NCBI GenBank assembly: GCA_030039715.1
Contig: JASHVA010000025.1
Span: 1-5,435, forward strand
Direction: 5' to 3'
Origin: Thermoplasmata archaeon
GTDB taxonomy: Archaea > Thermoplasmatota > Thermoplasmata > Lutacidiplasmatales > UBA184
Length of the DNA stretch: 5,435 nt
The translations under genes were made by a program, and so were the position numbers. Positions 1 to 5,435 of this stretch are shown here, in pieces. Under the pieces are notes generated by a model that searched no databases, was not told the origin of the DNA, and was given only the letters and a program-made list of their open reading frames with translations. Each line of letters begins with the position of its first letter. Position 1 is the stretch's first letter.

Positions 1-461
1 GCGAGGCCGAAGAACTGCGTCACGATGGACGAGGAGAGCGACTCGGGCGAGCTGCCGCTGCGGGTCAGGGCGGCGGCGAGCACGAACAGGCCGAAGATGA
101 TCGCGACCGCATAGACCGCGAACCGCAGGCCGACGTGCTCGTCCGGCCGGGCCACGTACGCGACGAGGATCCACGGAGCCCCGAGGAGGACGCCGAGCAG
201 GAGCTCCCCGCCGTACGGTCCGATCAGGGAGGGGTCGGCATAGGCCGCGAGCGAGAACGCGAGCAGCCCCGCGAGGAGGAGGAGGTTCGGGAGATCGAGC
301 GGTCGCTCCTGCTCGAGCGTCAGCACGGCGACCGCGAAGGCGAGTGCGGCCGACGTGCCGATGACGAACTGGGCGTTCGGCCCGGGGAGGTCGCGGCCGA
401 CCTCGAGCGCCACGCCGAGGAACGGGAGCGAGAGGAGGGCGAACCCGAGCGGTCGCTCCAC
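1..461 (-). CDS. Multi-pass membrane protein, last visible gene of the MoxR operon (3' end outside window)
   Basis: Reading the minus strand from a GTG at 461-459 gives an open frame of 153 codons that runs off the left edge. The GTG shares one base with the TAG stop of the DUF58 gene (TAGTG), and a G-rich stretch lies just upstream. No in-frame ATG follows, so GTG is the best start, although the choice is not certain. The product begins MERPLGFALLSLPFLGVALE and has about five hydrophobic segments (roughly residues 5-20, 33-49, 59-74, 86-103 and 113-133) joined by short charged loops such as EQERPLD and ARPDEHVGLR. This is a polytopic membrane protein. I do not recognise the family. In comparable MoxR-DUF58 loci the next gene is often a TgpA-like protein with several N-terminal membrane helices and a C-terminal transglutaminase fold. 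That would fit, but the part that could prove it is outside the window. Confidence 0.72.
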   Translation of the reverse strand, partial: MERPLGFALLSLPFLGVALEVGRDLPGPNAQFVIGTSAALAFAVAVLTLEQERPLDLPNLLLLAGLLAFSLAAYADPSLIGPYGGELLLGVLLGAPWILVAYVARPDEHVGLRFAVYAVAIIFGLFVLAAALTRSGSSPESLSSSIVTQFFGL

Positions 462-1789
462 TACGGGCCCCCCGCGCTGCGCGGATCGCGCGCGAACAGC
501 TGGGCGACCGCCGAGGTCGCCCCGTCCCGGCCGTAGAGCCCGACCGATGCCCCGGTCCGGGCGAGCGCGTCGGCGACGGACCGCGTACGGCGCACTTCGG
601 GCTCGAGGATCGTTCGGAACGCTTCCTGCTGGACGACGTCCGTCAGCTCCGGGTACATCCCCGTCACGTCGGGCACCGCGGCGTAGATCCGGTGGCCGGC
701 GGGGCGGAACCCCGACGCTTCGGTCGTGATCTTGCCGACATCGTCTCCCGGTGAGGTGAACAGGAGCACGGAGGCGGGGCGGTGCAGCTGCGGGAGGAGG
801 TAGCGGAGCGCCCCGCTGAGCGAGGACGGCTTCGGCGACGGCTCGACCCCCGTCAGCGCGCGCAGCACCTCGAACTCGTGGGCGGTGCCCCGTCCCGGCT
901 CGACGAAGCGACGAATCCCGTCGTCGAACAGCAGCACGCCGCCCCGGCCCCCCTCATCGAACGCGGCGCGCAGGGCTCGGGCGGCCGCTCCGACCGCGTC
1001 CTCGAGGGCGTCCCGGCGCCCGACCCCCGTCGCCATCCCGCGGCCGATGTCGACGACCACGATCAGGTCCTGCTGGCTCTCGCGGTCGAACTCGCGCACG
1101 TAGAGCGTGCCCTGTGTCGAGCGGGACCAGGCGATGTTGCGGAGCTCGTCCGAGGGGTCGTACTCGCGCAGGCCCCGGAAGTCCGTCCCCGCTCCGCGCG
1201 CCGAGAGTGACGTCTGGCCGACGACGTTGCTCGCGAGCCGCACCGGATGCCCGATCGGCAGCGACGGGGGCTGCAGGAGCGCCTCGATCGACCACTCGTC
1301 CTCCACCGTCACCGTCTTGAACGCGAAGCCGAGAGTATCGTGCGCGACGACGACCGTCGGGCCGACCTCGAGCAGGCCCCGGAGCTCGGGGGAGACGACG
1401 TAGGCGAGCTGCACGGACTGCTCGGCCGGCCACCAGGTGACGAGCCGGTCGCTCCCCTCGAGCACTCGCAGTCGGTCGGAGTGCGGGTCGGAGACCTCCG
1501 CGTAGAACCCGGTCCGGAGCCGGGAGGAGAGCCGGACCGCGAGCAGCCCCGGCGCGCCCACTTTCACGAGCGACGACGATTCGATCCGCTCCACGTCGAA
1601 CGCCTCCGGCGCGAAACCGCGCGTCGCGTAGGCGAAGGCGACGAGCGTCGCGAGGACGACGCCGAGGAGGAAGAACGCGATCAGGAACAGGAGGACGTTC
1701 GTCGAGTAGAAGGCGAGTACGAGGACGACGAAGGCCCCCACGAGCGCCCCGGCGCCCCGAGCGGTGAGCTTGATCGGAGCGAGCGCCAT
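461..1789 (-). CDS. DUF58 / VWA-like membrane-anchored protein
   Basis: The 442-residue product belongs to the DUF58 family (COG1721), the usual partner of MoxR ATPases. Two adjacent hydrophobic segments (about 12-31 and 32-54) form an N-terminal membrane hairpin. A probable beta-rich region of about residues 60-180 follows. The family hallmark lies at about 200-236: GTDFRGLREYDPSDELRNIA, then W221, then YVREFDRE. A von Willebrand A-like fold follows, with the first metal-site strand LIVVVDIGRGM at 242-252 and later strands GVLLFDDG (284-291) and VLLFTSPGDD (341-350). The metal-site motif is degenerate: DxGxG replaces the classical DxSxS. Length is normal for the family. The gene starts 18 bases after the moxR stop, with an AAGGT-like Shine-Dalgarno stretch about seven bases before ATG. 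Its probable role is a membrane-tethered binding or assembly factor driven by MoxR; the substrate is unknown. Confidence 0.93.
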   Translation of the reverse strand: MALAPIKLTARGAGALVGAFVVLVLAFYSTNVLLFLIAFFLLGVVLATLVAFAYATRGFAPEAFDVERIESSSLVKVGAPGLLAVRLSSRLRTGFYAEVSDPHSDRLRVLEGSDRLVTWWPAEQSVQLAYVVSPELRGLLEVGPTVVVAHDTLGFAFKTVTVEDEWSIEALLQPPSLPIGHPVRLASNVVGQTSLSARGAGTDFRGLREYDPSDELRNIAWSRSTQGTLYVREFDRESQQDLIVVVDIGRGMATGVGRRDALEDAVGAAARALRAAFDEGGRGGVLLFDDGIRRFVEPGRGTAHEFEVLRALTGVEPSPKPSSLSGALRYLLPQLHRPASVLLFTSPGDDVGKITTEASGFRPAGHRIYAAVPDVTGMYPELTDVVQQEAFRTILEPEVRRTRSVADALARTGASVGLYGRDGATSAVAQLFARDPRSAGGP

Positions 1790-1807
1790 CGGCCGACCTT
1801 CCCCGGG

Positions 1808-2811
<1,004 letters not shown>

Positions 2812-2815
<4 letters not shown>

Positions 2816-3333
2816 GCTCCCTCGAAGGCGGTCAGGGCGAGCGTGACCCGGTGGGTCAGCACGGCGAAGTCCCGCGCGGCGCGGCGCTGCTGGCGCCGCT
2901 TTACCCAAGCGACCCGGTCGGCGAGCCAGCTCGGCTGCTCGGCCCAGGTAGCCGACGTGTAGGCGCGGTTGAGGTCCCGGACCAGGGAGCGCAGTGTGAT
3001 CGGCGGGGCGAGGAGGCGGTTCGCCTCCGGGTCGTCGAGCCGGGCCTGCTCGCTCAGCTGGATCTTGAAGTGCTCACGGACGGCATAGTTGAGGCATCGG
3101 CCGAGGCCGTCGACCGCCGAGGTGTACCGACCTCGGCTCAGGTTGGAGTAGACGAGCGCATCGAGCTGCAGGCGCCAGGATTCCGGAGCCGCCTCGAGCG
3201 AGAGCGAGGGGAGGGGGGCGACTCGTCGCCACGACCACCAGCCGAGGAACACGGTCAGCGCGACGGCGACGGTCATCGGGACCCCGTACGTCGGGTCCGT
3301 AAACAGCGCGTAGAACGCGGAGAGGAGATCCAT
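2812..3333 (-). CDS. Single-pass membrane protein of unknown function in the MoxR operon
   Basis: The 173-residue product has one clear hydrophobic segment (about 17-34, GVPMTVAVALTVFLGWW), followed by the basic residues WRR, which suggests the C-terminal part faces the cytoplasm. A Pro/Ser linker leads to a mainly helical domain (about 50-173) with the stretches LSRGRYTSAVDGLGRCLNYA and ITLRSLVRDLNRAYTSA and a basic VKRRQQRRAARD region near 144-155. I do not recognise the family. The pattern of a helical hairpin around an xxGxYxxAV motif, then a helix before an L-x-x-A-Y segment, recalls the DUF4129 layout common in these loci, but the match is weak. The ATG at 3333 is preceded by GAGGA (3341-3345) at seven-base spacing. 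It starts 15 bases after the previous stop and overlaps moxR by four bases, and its last codons (GAG GGA GCA) also supply the moxR Shine-Dalgarno sequence. Confidence 0.85.
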
Positions 3334-3340
3334 GGCCGGT

Positions 3341-3345
3341 TCCTC
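3341..3345 (-). promoter_or_regulatory. Shine-Dalgarno site for the 3333 start
   Basis: On the minus strand GAGGA stands seven bases before the ATG at 3333, inside the 15-base gap after the DUF4129-like gene. It fixes this start and indicates that the second gene of the operon is translated from a leadered message. Confidence 0.6.
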
Positions 3346-3348
3346 GGT

Positions 3349-3819
3349 TCAGCCGGGGCCCCCGGCCGGTCGCGCCGCCGGGGCGCGCGCGGCGGCGGGG
3401 CGCGAGGTGAGAGTGGAGTCGGCGCCGATCGTCCAGGAGAGCCGTCGCATCGATGGCTCCGCGTAGATCTTCCGGAGGAGTTCCATGACCCCGTCGCCGG
3501 AGGGTGGCGGGCCGGAGCCGTAGCGGACCGGCTCGTACTTCGCGTACAGCTGCGGCAGCAACGTGACCAGCAGACCCATGTCGGGCCGCAGGTACTTCTC
3601 GAGCAGTTCCCGATGGGTCCACTGCTTCGGGAGCTTGAGCCCGAAGGCCCGCCGGACGTCGTCCTCCGTACTGCGGTAGGCCAGCGAGATCGCCTCCGCG
3701 GACTTCCCCTGCTTCAACAGCGCGTCGACCTTCGCAAAAAGCGGCGGCGGAGCGGCCTCCAGCGGGGCCGCCGGAGCAGGGCGGGGTACCGGGCTCGGTC
3801 GGGCGGGAGAAGCCGACAT
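3349..3819 (-). CDS. Small soluble DUF4129-like protein, first gene of the MoxR operon
   Basis: With the ATG at 3819 the product has 156 residues. An Ala/Pro-rich tail (about 1-27) precedes a compact helical domain (about 28-125), and another Ala/Pro/Arg-rich tail ends the protein. The core contains LLKQGKSAEAISLAYRST, then WTHRELLEKYL, then LLPQLYAKYEPVRYGSGPP. The spacing and the Y-E-x-x-R-Y-G signature resemble the cytoplasmic DUF4129 domain, which is normally a C-terminal module of membrane or transglutaminase-like proteins in MoxR/DUF58 loci. No membrane segment is visible here, so it is probably a stand-alone cytoplasmic version. An in-frame ATG at 3945 would add 42 residues, but the TATA-like element at 3842-3853 lies inside that extension and sits about 28 bases from 3819, favouring the shorter, leaderless start. 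The DUF4129 assignment comes from motif reading only. Confidence 0.82.
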   Translation of the reverse strand: MSASPARPSPVPRPAPAAPLEAAPPPLFAKVDALLKQGKSAEAISLAYRSTEDDVRRAFGLKLPKQWTHRELLEKYLRPDMGLLVTLLPQLYAKYEPVRYGSGPPPSGDGVMELLRKIYAEPSMRRLSWTIGADSTLTSRPAAARAPAARPAGGPG

Positions 3820-3840
3820 CGGCGCAGGCTGAGCCGGACC

Positions 3841-3853
3841 GCGTATTAGTAGA
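3841..3853 (-). promoter_or_regulatory. TATA-like promoter of the MoxR operon
   Basis: On the minus strand the element reads ATCTACTAATACG. It is an A/T-rich island in GC-rich DNA, centred about 28 bases before the ATG at 3819. Archaeal TATA boxes sit about 26-28 bases before the transcription start, so transcription would begin at or next to the A of the ATG, giving a leaderless mRNA. No Shine-Dalgarno sequence precedes this ATG, which agrees. Confidence 0.55.
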
Positions 3854-3939
3854 TGCGAGGGCGCAGGAGAGCCTTCGGTCCGTCTTTCGGGGCCGATCTC
3901 GGCCCCCGAGCCCGACCATCGGGTTAATGACCCCGTTGC

Positions 3940-3952
3940 TCGCAATTCTATC
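3940..3952 (+). promoter_or_regulatory. Candidate TATA-like element for the exported paralogue cluster
   Basis: CGCAATTCTATCT is the A/T-rich patch nearest the plus-strand start at 4020. A transcription start about 26 bases downstream would give a leader of roughly 45-50 bases carrying the Shine-Dalgarno site at 4009-4015. The patch GGTTAATGA just upstream is an alternative. Neither is a close match to a strong archaeal TATA box, so this is tentative. Confidence 0.3.
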
Positions 3953-4008
3953 TGAGGGCGCGCCCCGCTCCCCGTCCGATGCAGTGCCTCCGATTCCGGC
4001 CCCCCTTC

Positions 4009-4015
4009 GGGAGGT
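4009..4015 (+). promoter_or_regulatory. Shine-Dalgarno site deciding the 4020 start
   Basis: GGGAGGT is followed by four bases and the ATG at 4020. It is close to the complement of an archaeal 16S rRNA 3' end, and it selects 4020 over the in-frame ATG at 3927, which has no such signal. Confidence 0.65.
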
Positions 4016-4019
4016 CCCC

Positions 4020-4580
4020 ATGACCGCGGCCCCGGCCCGGGCCTCGGCCCGCCGGTCGTGGGGCTGGCTGGCGGTCATCGTCGTGGCGGGCATCGCCGTC
4101 GGCACCGGGACAGCGGCCTTCGTCGTCCAGTCGGGCTCCGGCTCGGCCGGCGGCGTCCAGACCGGTTCGCAGTTCCTGATGCACTGGCAGCAGACGGGCG
4201 TCATCTCGGCGACGACGCCGGATCCGGTCCCGGCCCTCGCGAGCGTCGCCGTCGCGCTCCCCACCCGGCTGACGGCGGCTTCGAGCTCGTTCGCGCTCGA
4301 TGCCGCCACGGCCGGTCACGAGGCAGTCGAGTGGGTCTTCTCGGAAACCGCCGGGATCGCGACGAGCCAGGAGATCGAAGTCGCGGTGCAGGTCACGTAC
4401 ACCGTCGGGACGGTGGCCCACTCGGTCGCGGTCGAGGCGTACCTGGAGACCCAGGTCGCCGCGATCGGAGAGACCCTGACGTTCGACCTCTACTGGGATT
4501 CCGGGGCCGCCACCGGCGTGACGTTTGCCTCGGAGACGGAGATCTCCCAGGCGTGCTCTGCGGTCGGGAGCTGCCCGTGA
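4020..4580 (+). CDS. Membrane-anchored or secreted protein of unknown family, paralogue A
   Basis: The 186-residue product has a short basic N-terminus (R7, R11, R12), a single hydrophobic segment (about 13-36) that acts as a signal anchor or signal peptide, a Gly/Ser-rich stretch (38-50), and an exported domain. The domain has alternating hydrophobic and polar residues (for example IEVAVQVTYTVG, VAVEAYLE, LTFDLYWDSG), suggesting a beta-sandwich. Landmarks shared with the next gene are PDPVPA (67-72), DAATAG (94-99), YWDSG (158-162) and the C-terminal CSAVGSCP with C179 and C185 just before the stop. The two cysteines could form a disulfide. I do not recognise the family. The charged-then-hydrophobic N-terminus is loosely like archaeal pilins, but no pilin processing site is evident. 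The start at 4020 is supported by the Shine-Dalgarno site and by matching the length of the paralogue. It overlaps the next gene by four bases. Confidence 0.85.
   Translation: MTAAPARASARRSWGWLAVIVVAGIAVGTGTAAFVVQSGSGSAGGVQTGSQFLMHWQQTGVISATTPDPVPALASVAVALPTRLTAASSSFALDAATAGHEAVEWVFSETAGIATSQEIEVAVQVTYTVGTVAHSVAVEAYLETQVAAIGETLTFDLYWDSGAATGVTFASETEISQACSAVGSCP
4566..4570 (+). promoter_or_regulatory. Shine-Dalgarno site inside paralogue A for the GTG at 4577
   Basis: GGGAG lies six bases before the GTG start and within the GGG AGC codons (Gly-Ser) of the upstream C-terminus. The equivalent place in paralogue B reads GGG AAC and is not followed by an overlapping gene. Confidence 0.5.
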
Positions 4581-5134
4581 CGCTCCAGGCGACCTTCGGC
4601 CGTTCGCGGGGACTGTGGACCGTGCTCGCCGGCGCAATCGCCGCGGTCGCGGCCGTGGGGCTCGCCGCGGGCCTCGCGACGCAGATCACGTACGGCTCCG
4701 AGACCGCCCAGGGCGCCTCGGTCACCGAACATCCGCTCGCGTACTGGACCTGGCACGAGACCATACTCGGAACGGTCCCCGCGCCGGTGCCGGCCCGTGT
4801 CTCCGCCGCGGAAGCGACGCCGACGGTCCTCCCCCGGGGAGCGCGGAGCTATACGATCGACGCCGCGACCGCGGGCGACACCGCCGTGGCATGGACGTTC
4901 GATCTGCAGACGACCATGCCCCGCTCGATGGAACTCATGCTCACGTTCGCGGACGGGCTCTCCGGGCCGGTCTCCACGCTCACGGTCTACGTCGAGACCC
5001 CCGTCCGTGCTCCGGGCGCCGCCGTCGCGTTCACGTTCTACTGGGACGCGGGGACGTTCGCGCCGGGCACGCTCGTCATCGAGACGATGACCGGCACGGC
5101 CGTCGCGTGCGCCGCCGTCGGGAACTGCCCGTAG
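4577..5134 (+). CDS. Membrane-anchored or secreted protein of unknown family, paralogue B
   Basis: The 185-residue product starts at a GTG that overlaps the upstream stop (GTGA). GGGAG at 4566-4570, within the last codons of paralogue A, sits six bases before it and serves as the Shine-Dalgarno site. A basic N-terminus (R9, R11) and a hydrophobic segment (about 13-34) are followed by an exported, probably beta-rich domain. It aligns with paralogue A along its length: PAPVPA (68-73), IDAATAG (94-100) followed by AVAWTF, YVETPV (138-143), FTFYWDAG (152-159), and C-terminal ACAAVGNCP with C178 and C184. A sequence such as GLAAGLATQ (28-36) could be a signal peptidase site, so it may be secreted rather than anchored. 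The family is not recognised. The length match and overlap mark a tandem duplication expressed as one transcript. The reading frame extends far upstream, but that part lies over paralogue A and lacks protein-like composition. Confidence 0.85.
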   Translation: MTLQATFGRSRGLWTVLAGAIAAVAAVGLAAGLATQITYGSETAQGASVTEHPLAYWTWHETILGTVPAPVPARVSAAEATPTVLPRGARSYTIDAATAGDTAVAWTFDLQTTMPRSMELMLTFADGLSGPVSTLTVYVETPVRAPGAAVAFTFYWDAGTFAPGTLVIETMTGTAVACAAVGNCP

Positions 5135-5170
5135 ACCGGACCGACCGACCGCCTCCGTCAGAAAGCGGCG

Positions 5171-5180
5171 TATGCGCATA
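5171..5180. repeat. Perfect 10-bp palindrome with nearby direct repeat
   Basis: TATGCGCATA equals its own reverse complement. It overlaps a short direct repeat: GCGTAT occurs at 5168-5173 and again at 5184-5189, 16 bases apart. Both lie just upstream of the TATA-like element at 5194-5207, a position suited to an operator. There is no direct evidence of protein binding. Confidence 0.4.
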
Positions 5181-5193
5181 GACGCGTATTGCC

Positions 5194-5207
5194 CTACTAT
5201 ATGATAC
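5194..5207 (+). promoter_or_regulatory. Upstream TATA-like element in the gap before 5302
   Basis: CTACTATATGATAC is the most A/T-rich patch of the 5135-5301 gap. Read on the plus strand it would start transcription near 5230, giving a leader of about 70 bases for the gene at 5302. Read on the minus strand it would produce a transcript antisense to paralogue B. Its direction and use are undecided. Confidence 0.35.
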
Positions 5208-5208
5208 C

Positions 5209-5221
5209 TTCCCGATTTTCT
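5209..5221 (+). terminator. Weak pyrimidine-rich candidate terminator after paralogue B
   Basis: TTCCCGATTTTCT is a T-rich run 75 bases after the stop of paralogue B. Archaeal termination often uses oligo-T tracts, but this one is short and interrupted, and there is no strong hairpin. Confidence 0.2.
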
Positions 5222-5245
5222 CTCGGAGCGCTCGCTTCCAAAAAC

Positions 5246-5271
5246 GGGAGGCAGGTTTAACTACGCCTCCC
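5246..5271. repeat. 7-bp inverted repeat framing the TATA-like box
   Basis: GGGAGGC (5246-5252) and GCCTCCC (5265-5271) are exact reverse complements. They are separated by 12 bases that contain the TATA-like box at 5254-5263. Such symmetry around a core promoter could be an operator whose occupancy blocks TBP or TFB, or a hairpin if transcribed from the upstream promoter. Confidence 0.5.
5254..5263 (+). promoter_or_regulatory. TATA-like promoter for the gene at 5302
   Basis: GGTTTAACTA lies in GC-rich DNA, preceded by a purine-rich stretch. A start about 26 bases downstream would fall near 5285, leaving a leader of about 17 bases that carries GAGGT (5288-5292) nine bases before the ATG. Confidence 0.55.
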
Positions 5272-5301
5272 CGCCCAATTCTCGTCCGAGGTCCTCCAGC
5301 T

Positions 5302-5435
5302 ATGGTCTCCGATGCAGCCAAGAAGCGATTCACTCGACGGACGGTCTACGTGGCAACGGCGTTCACGTTGCTCGCGGTGGTGGCGGGCTTCGGCCTCGCC
5401 GCCTCGTTCACCGTGACGCAGGGCCCCGCGATCAA
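5302..5435 (+). CDS. N-terminus of a membrane-anchored or secreted protein, possible third paralogue (3' end outside window)
   Basis: An ATG at 5302 opens a frame with no stop to the right edge, giving 44 complete residues. The N-terminus is basic (K7, K8, R9, R12, R13), followed by a hydrophobic segment (about 15-36, VYVATAFTLLAVVAGFGLAA) and then SFTVTQGPAI. This matches the design of the two preceding paralogues: a basic start, one hydrophobic segment beginning near residue 13-15, then a Gly/Thr/Gln-rich boundary. The diagnostic DAATAG and C-terminal cysteines would lie outside the window. The gene has its own TATA-like box (5254-5263) and a GAGGT ribosome-binding site. Other exported proteins would begin in the same way, so membership in the family is inferred. 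Confidence 0.7.
   Translation, partial: MVSDAAKKRFTRRTVYVATAFTLLAVVAGFGLAASFTVTQGPAI

Larger units (their letters stand above)
3820..4019. other. Divergent intergenic region between the MoxR operon and the exported paralogues
   Basis: These 200 bases separate two head-to-head gene sets. The left part holds the minus-strand TATA-like box (3841-3853). The middle has two A/T-rich patches, GGTTAATGA (about 3921-3929) and CAATTCTATCT (about 3942-3952), either of which could serve the plus-strand genes. The right end holds the strong ribosome-binding site at 4009-4015. No RNA gene or longer repeat was seen. Confidence 0.6.

Noticed and set aside
135..729. Plus-strand open frames at the left end
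   Set aside because: They run opposite the membrane protein and the DUF58 C-terminus and are Arg/Glu/Pro-rich shadows with no recognisable motif.
2816..2908. N-terminal extension of MoxR to an ATG at 2908
   Set aside because: The extra residues lie within the upstream gene, look like random Arg/Pro/Ala-rich sequence, and the ATG at 2815 has an ATGA overlap and a good Shine-Dalgarno site.
3927..4019. N-terminal extension of paralogue A to the ATG at 3927
   Set aside because: No ribosome-binding site precedes 3927. The extension puts 31 unsupported residues before the signal segment and makes the protein longer than its paralogue, while GGGAGGT sits just before 4020.
3074..4309. Minus-strand open frame of 411 codons spanning the divergent region
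   Set aside because: It crosses two gene starts, both promoter regions and parts of three supported genes in another frame or strand. Its composition is Arg/Gly/Pro-rich and shows no domain.
4058..4576. Upstream extension of paralogue B in its own frame
   Set aside because: This part overlaps paralogue A in another frame and encodes Arg/Gly/Asp-rich sequence. The GTG at 4577 gives a proper signal segment and a matched paralogue length.
5135..5151. Short ACCG tandem repeat after paralogue B
   Set aside because: Only about four imperfect tetranucleotide copies are present, which is expected by chance in DNA of this composition.
4020..5435. Type IV pilin or archaellin identity for the exported proteins
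   Set aside because: The basic-then-hydrophobic N-terminus is suggestive, but there is no clear prepilin peptidase site with the typical following residues, and the C-terminal cysteine pair is not a pilin hallmark.

Overview
The window is about two-thirds G+C. It most likely comes from a high-GC archaeon; a lineage within or near Thermoplasmatota is a guess. The archaeal reading rests on A/T-rich TATA-like elements standing out of GC-rich DNA at about the right distance from start codons, with no convincing bacterial -35/-10 pairs, and on one start (3819, minus strand) that looks leaderless. No rRNA, tRNA or taxonomic marker is present, so a bacterial origin is not excluded.

Layout: positions 1-3819 carry a tightly packed minus-strand operon read right to left. 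In transcription order it encodes a small DUF4129-like protein (3819-3349), an unrecognised protein with one membrane anchor (3333-2812), a MoxR-family AAA+ ATPase (2815-1808), a DUF58/von Willebrand factor A-like membrane protein (1789-461) and a multi-pass membrane protein that runs off the left edge (461-1). Gaps are 15 and 18 bases or overlaps of 4 and 1 bases, so the genes are almost certainly co-transcribed and partly translationally coupled. MoxR + DUF58 + DUF4129 is a well-known conserved neighbourhood. The ATPase is thought to act as a chaperone or remodelling factor on the VWA protein, and such loci often include a membrane transglutaminase-like protein.

A divergent intergenic region (3820-4019) holds the operon promoter and the leader of a plus-strand cluster. 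That cluster encodes two tandem paralogues (4020-4580 and 4577-5134; 186 and 185 residues, GTGA overlap). Each has one N-terminal membrane/signal segment, a probably beta-rich exported domain with shared DAATAG and YWD(S/A)G motifs, and an identical-style C-terminus with two cysteines (CX5C-P-stop). After a regulatory-looking gap (5135-5301) a third gene of similar N-terminal design starts at 5302 and leaves the window. This one may be another family member.

The most unusual content is the uncharacterised exported paralogue family placed head-to-head with a MoxR/DUF58 operon, the small stand-alone DUF4129-like protein opening that operon, and a 7-bp inverted repeat framing the TATA-like box upstream of 5302. 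A functional link between the operon and the exported proteins is speculation from position only.
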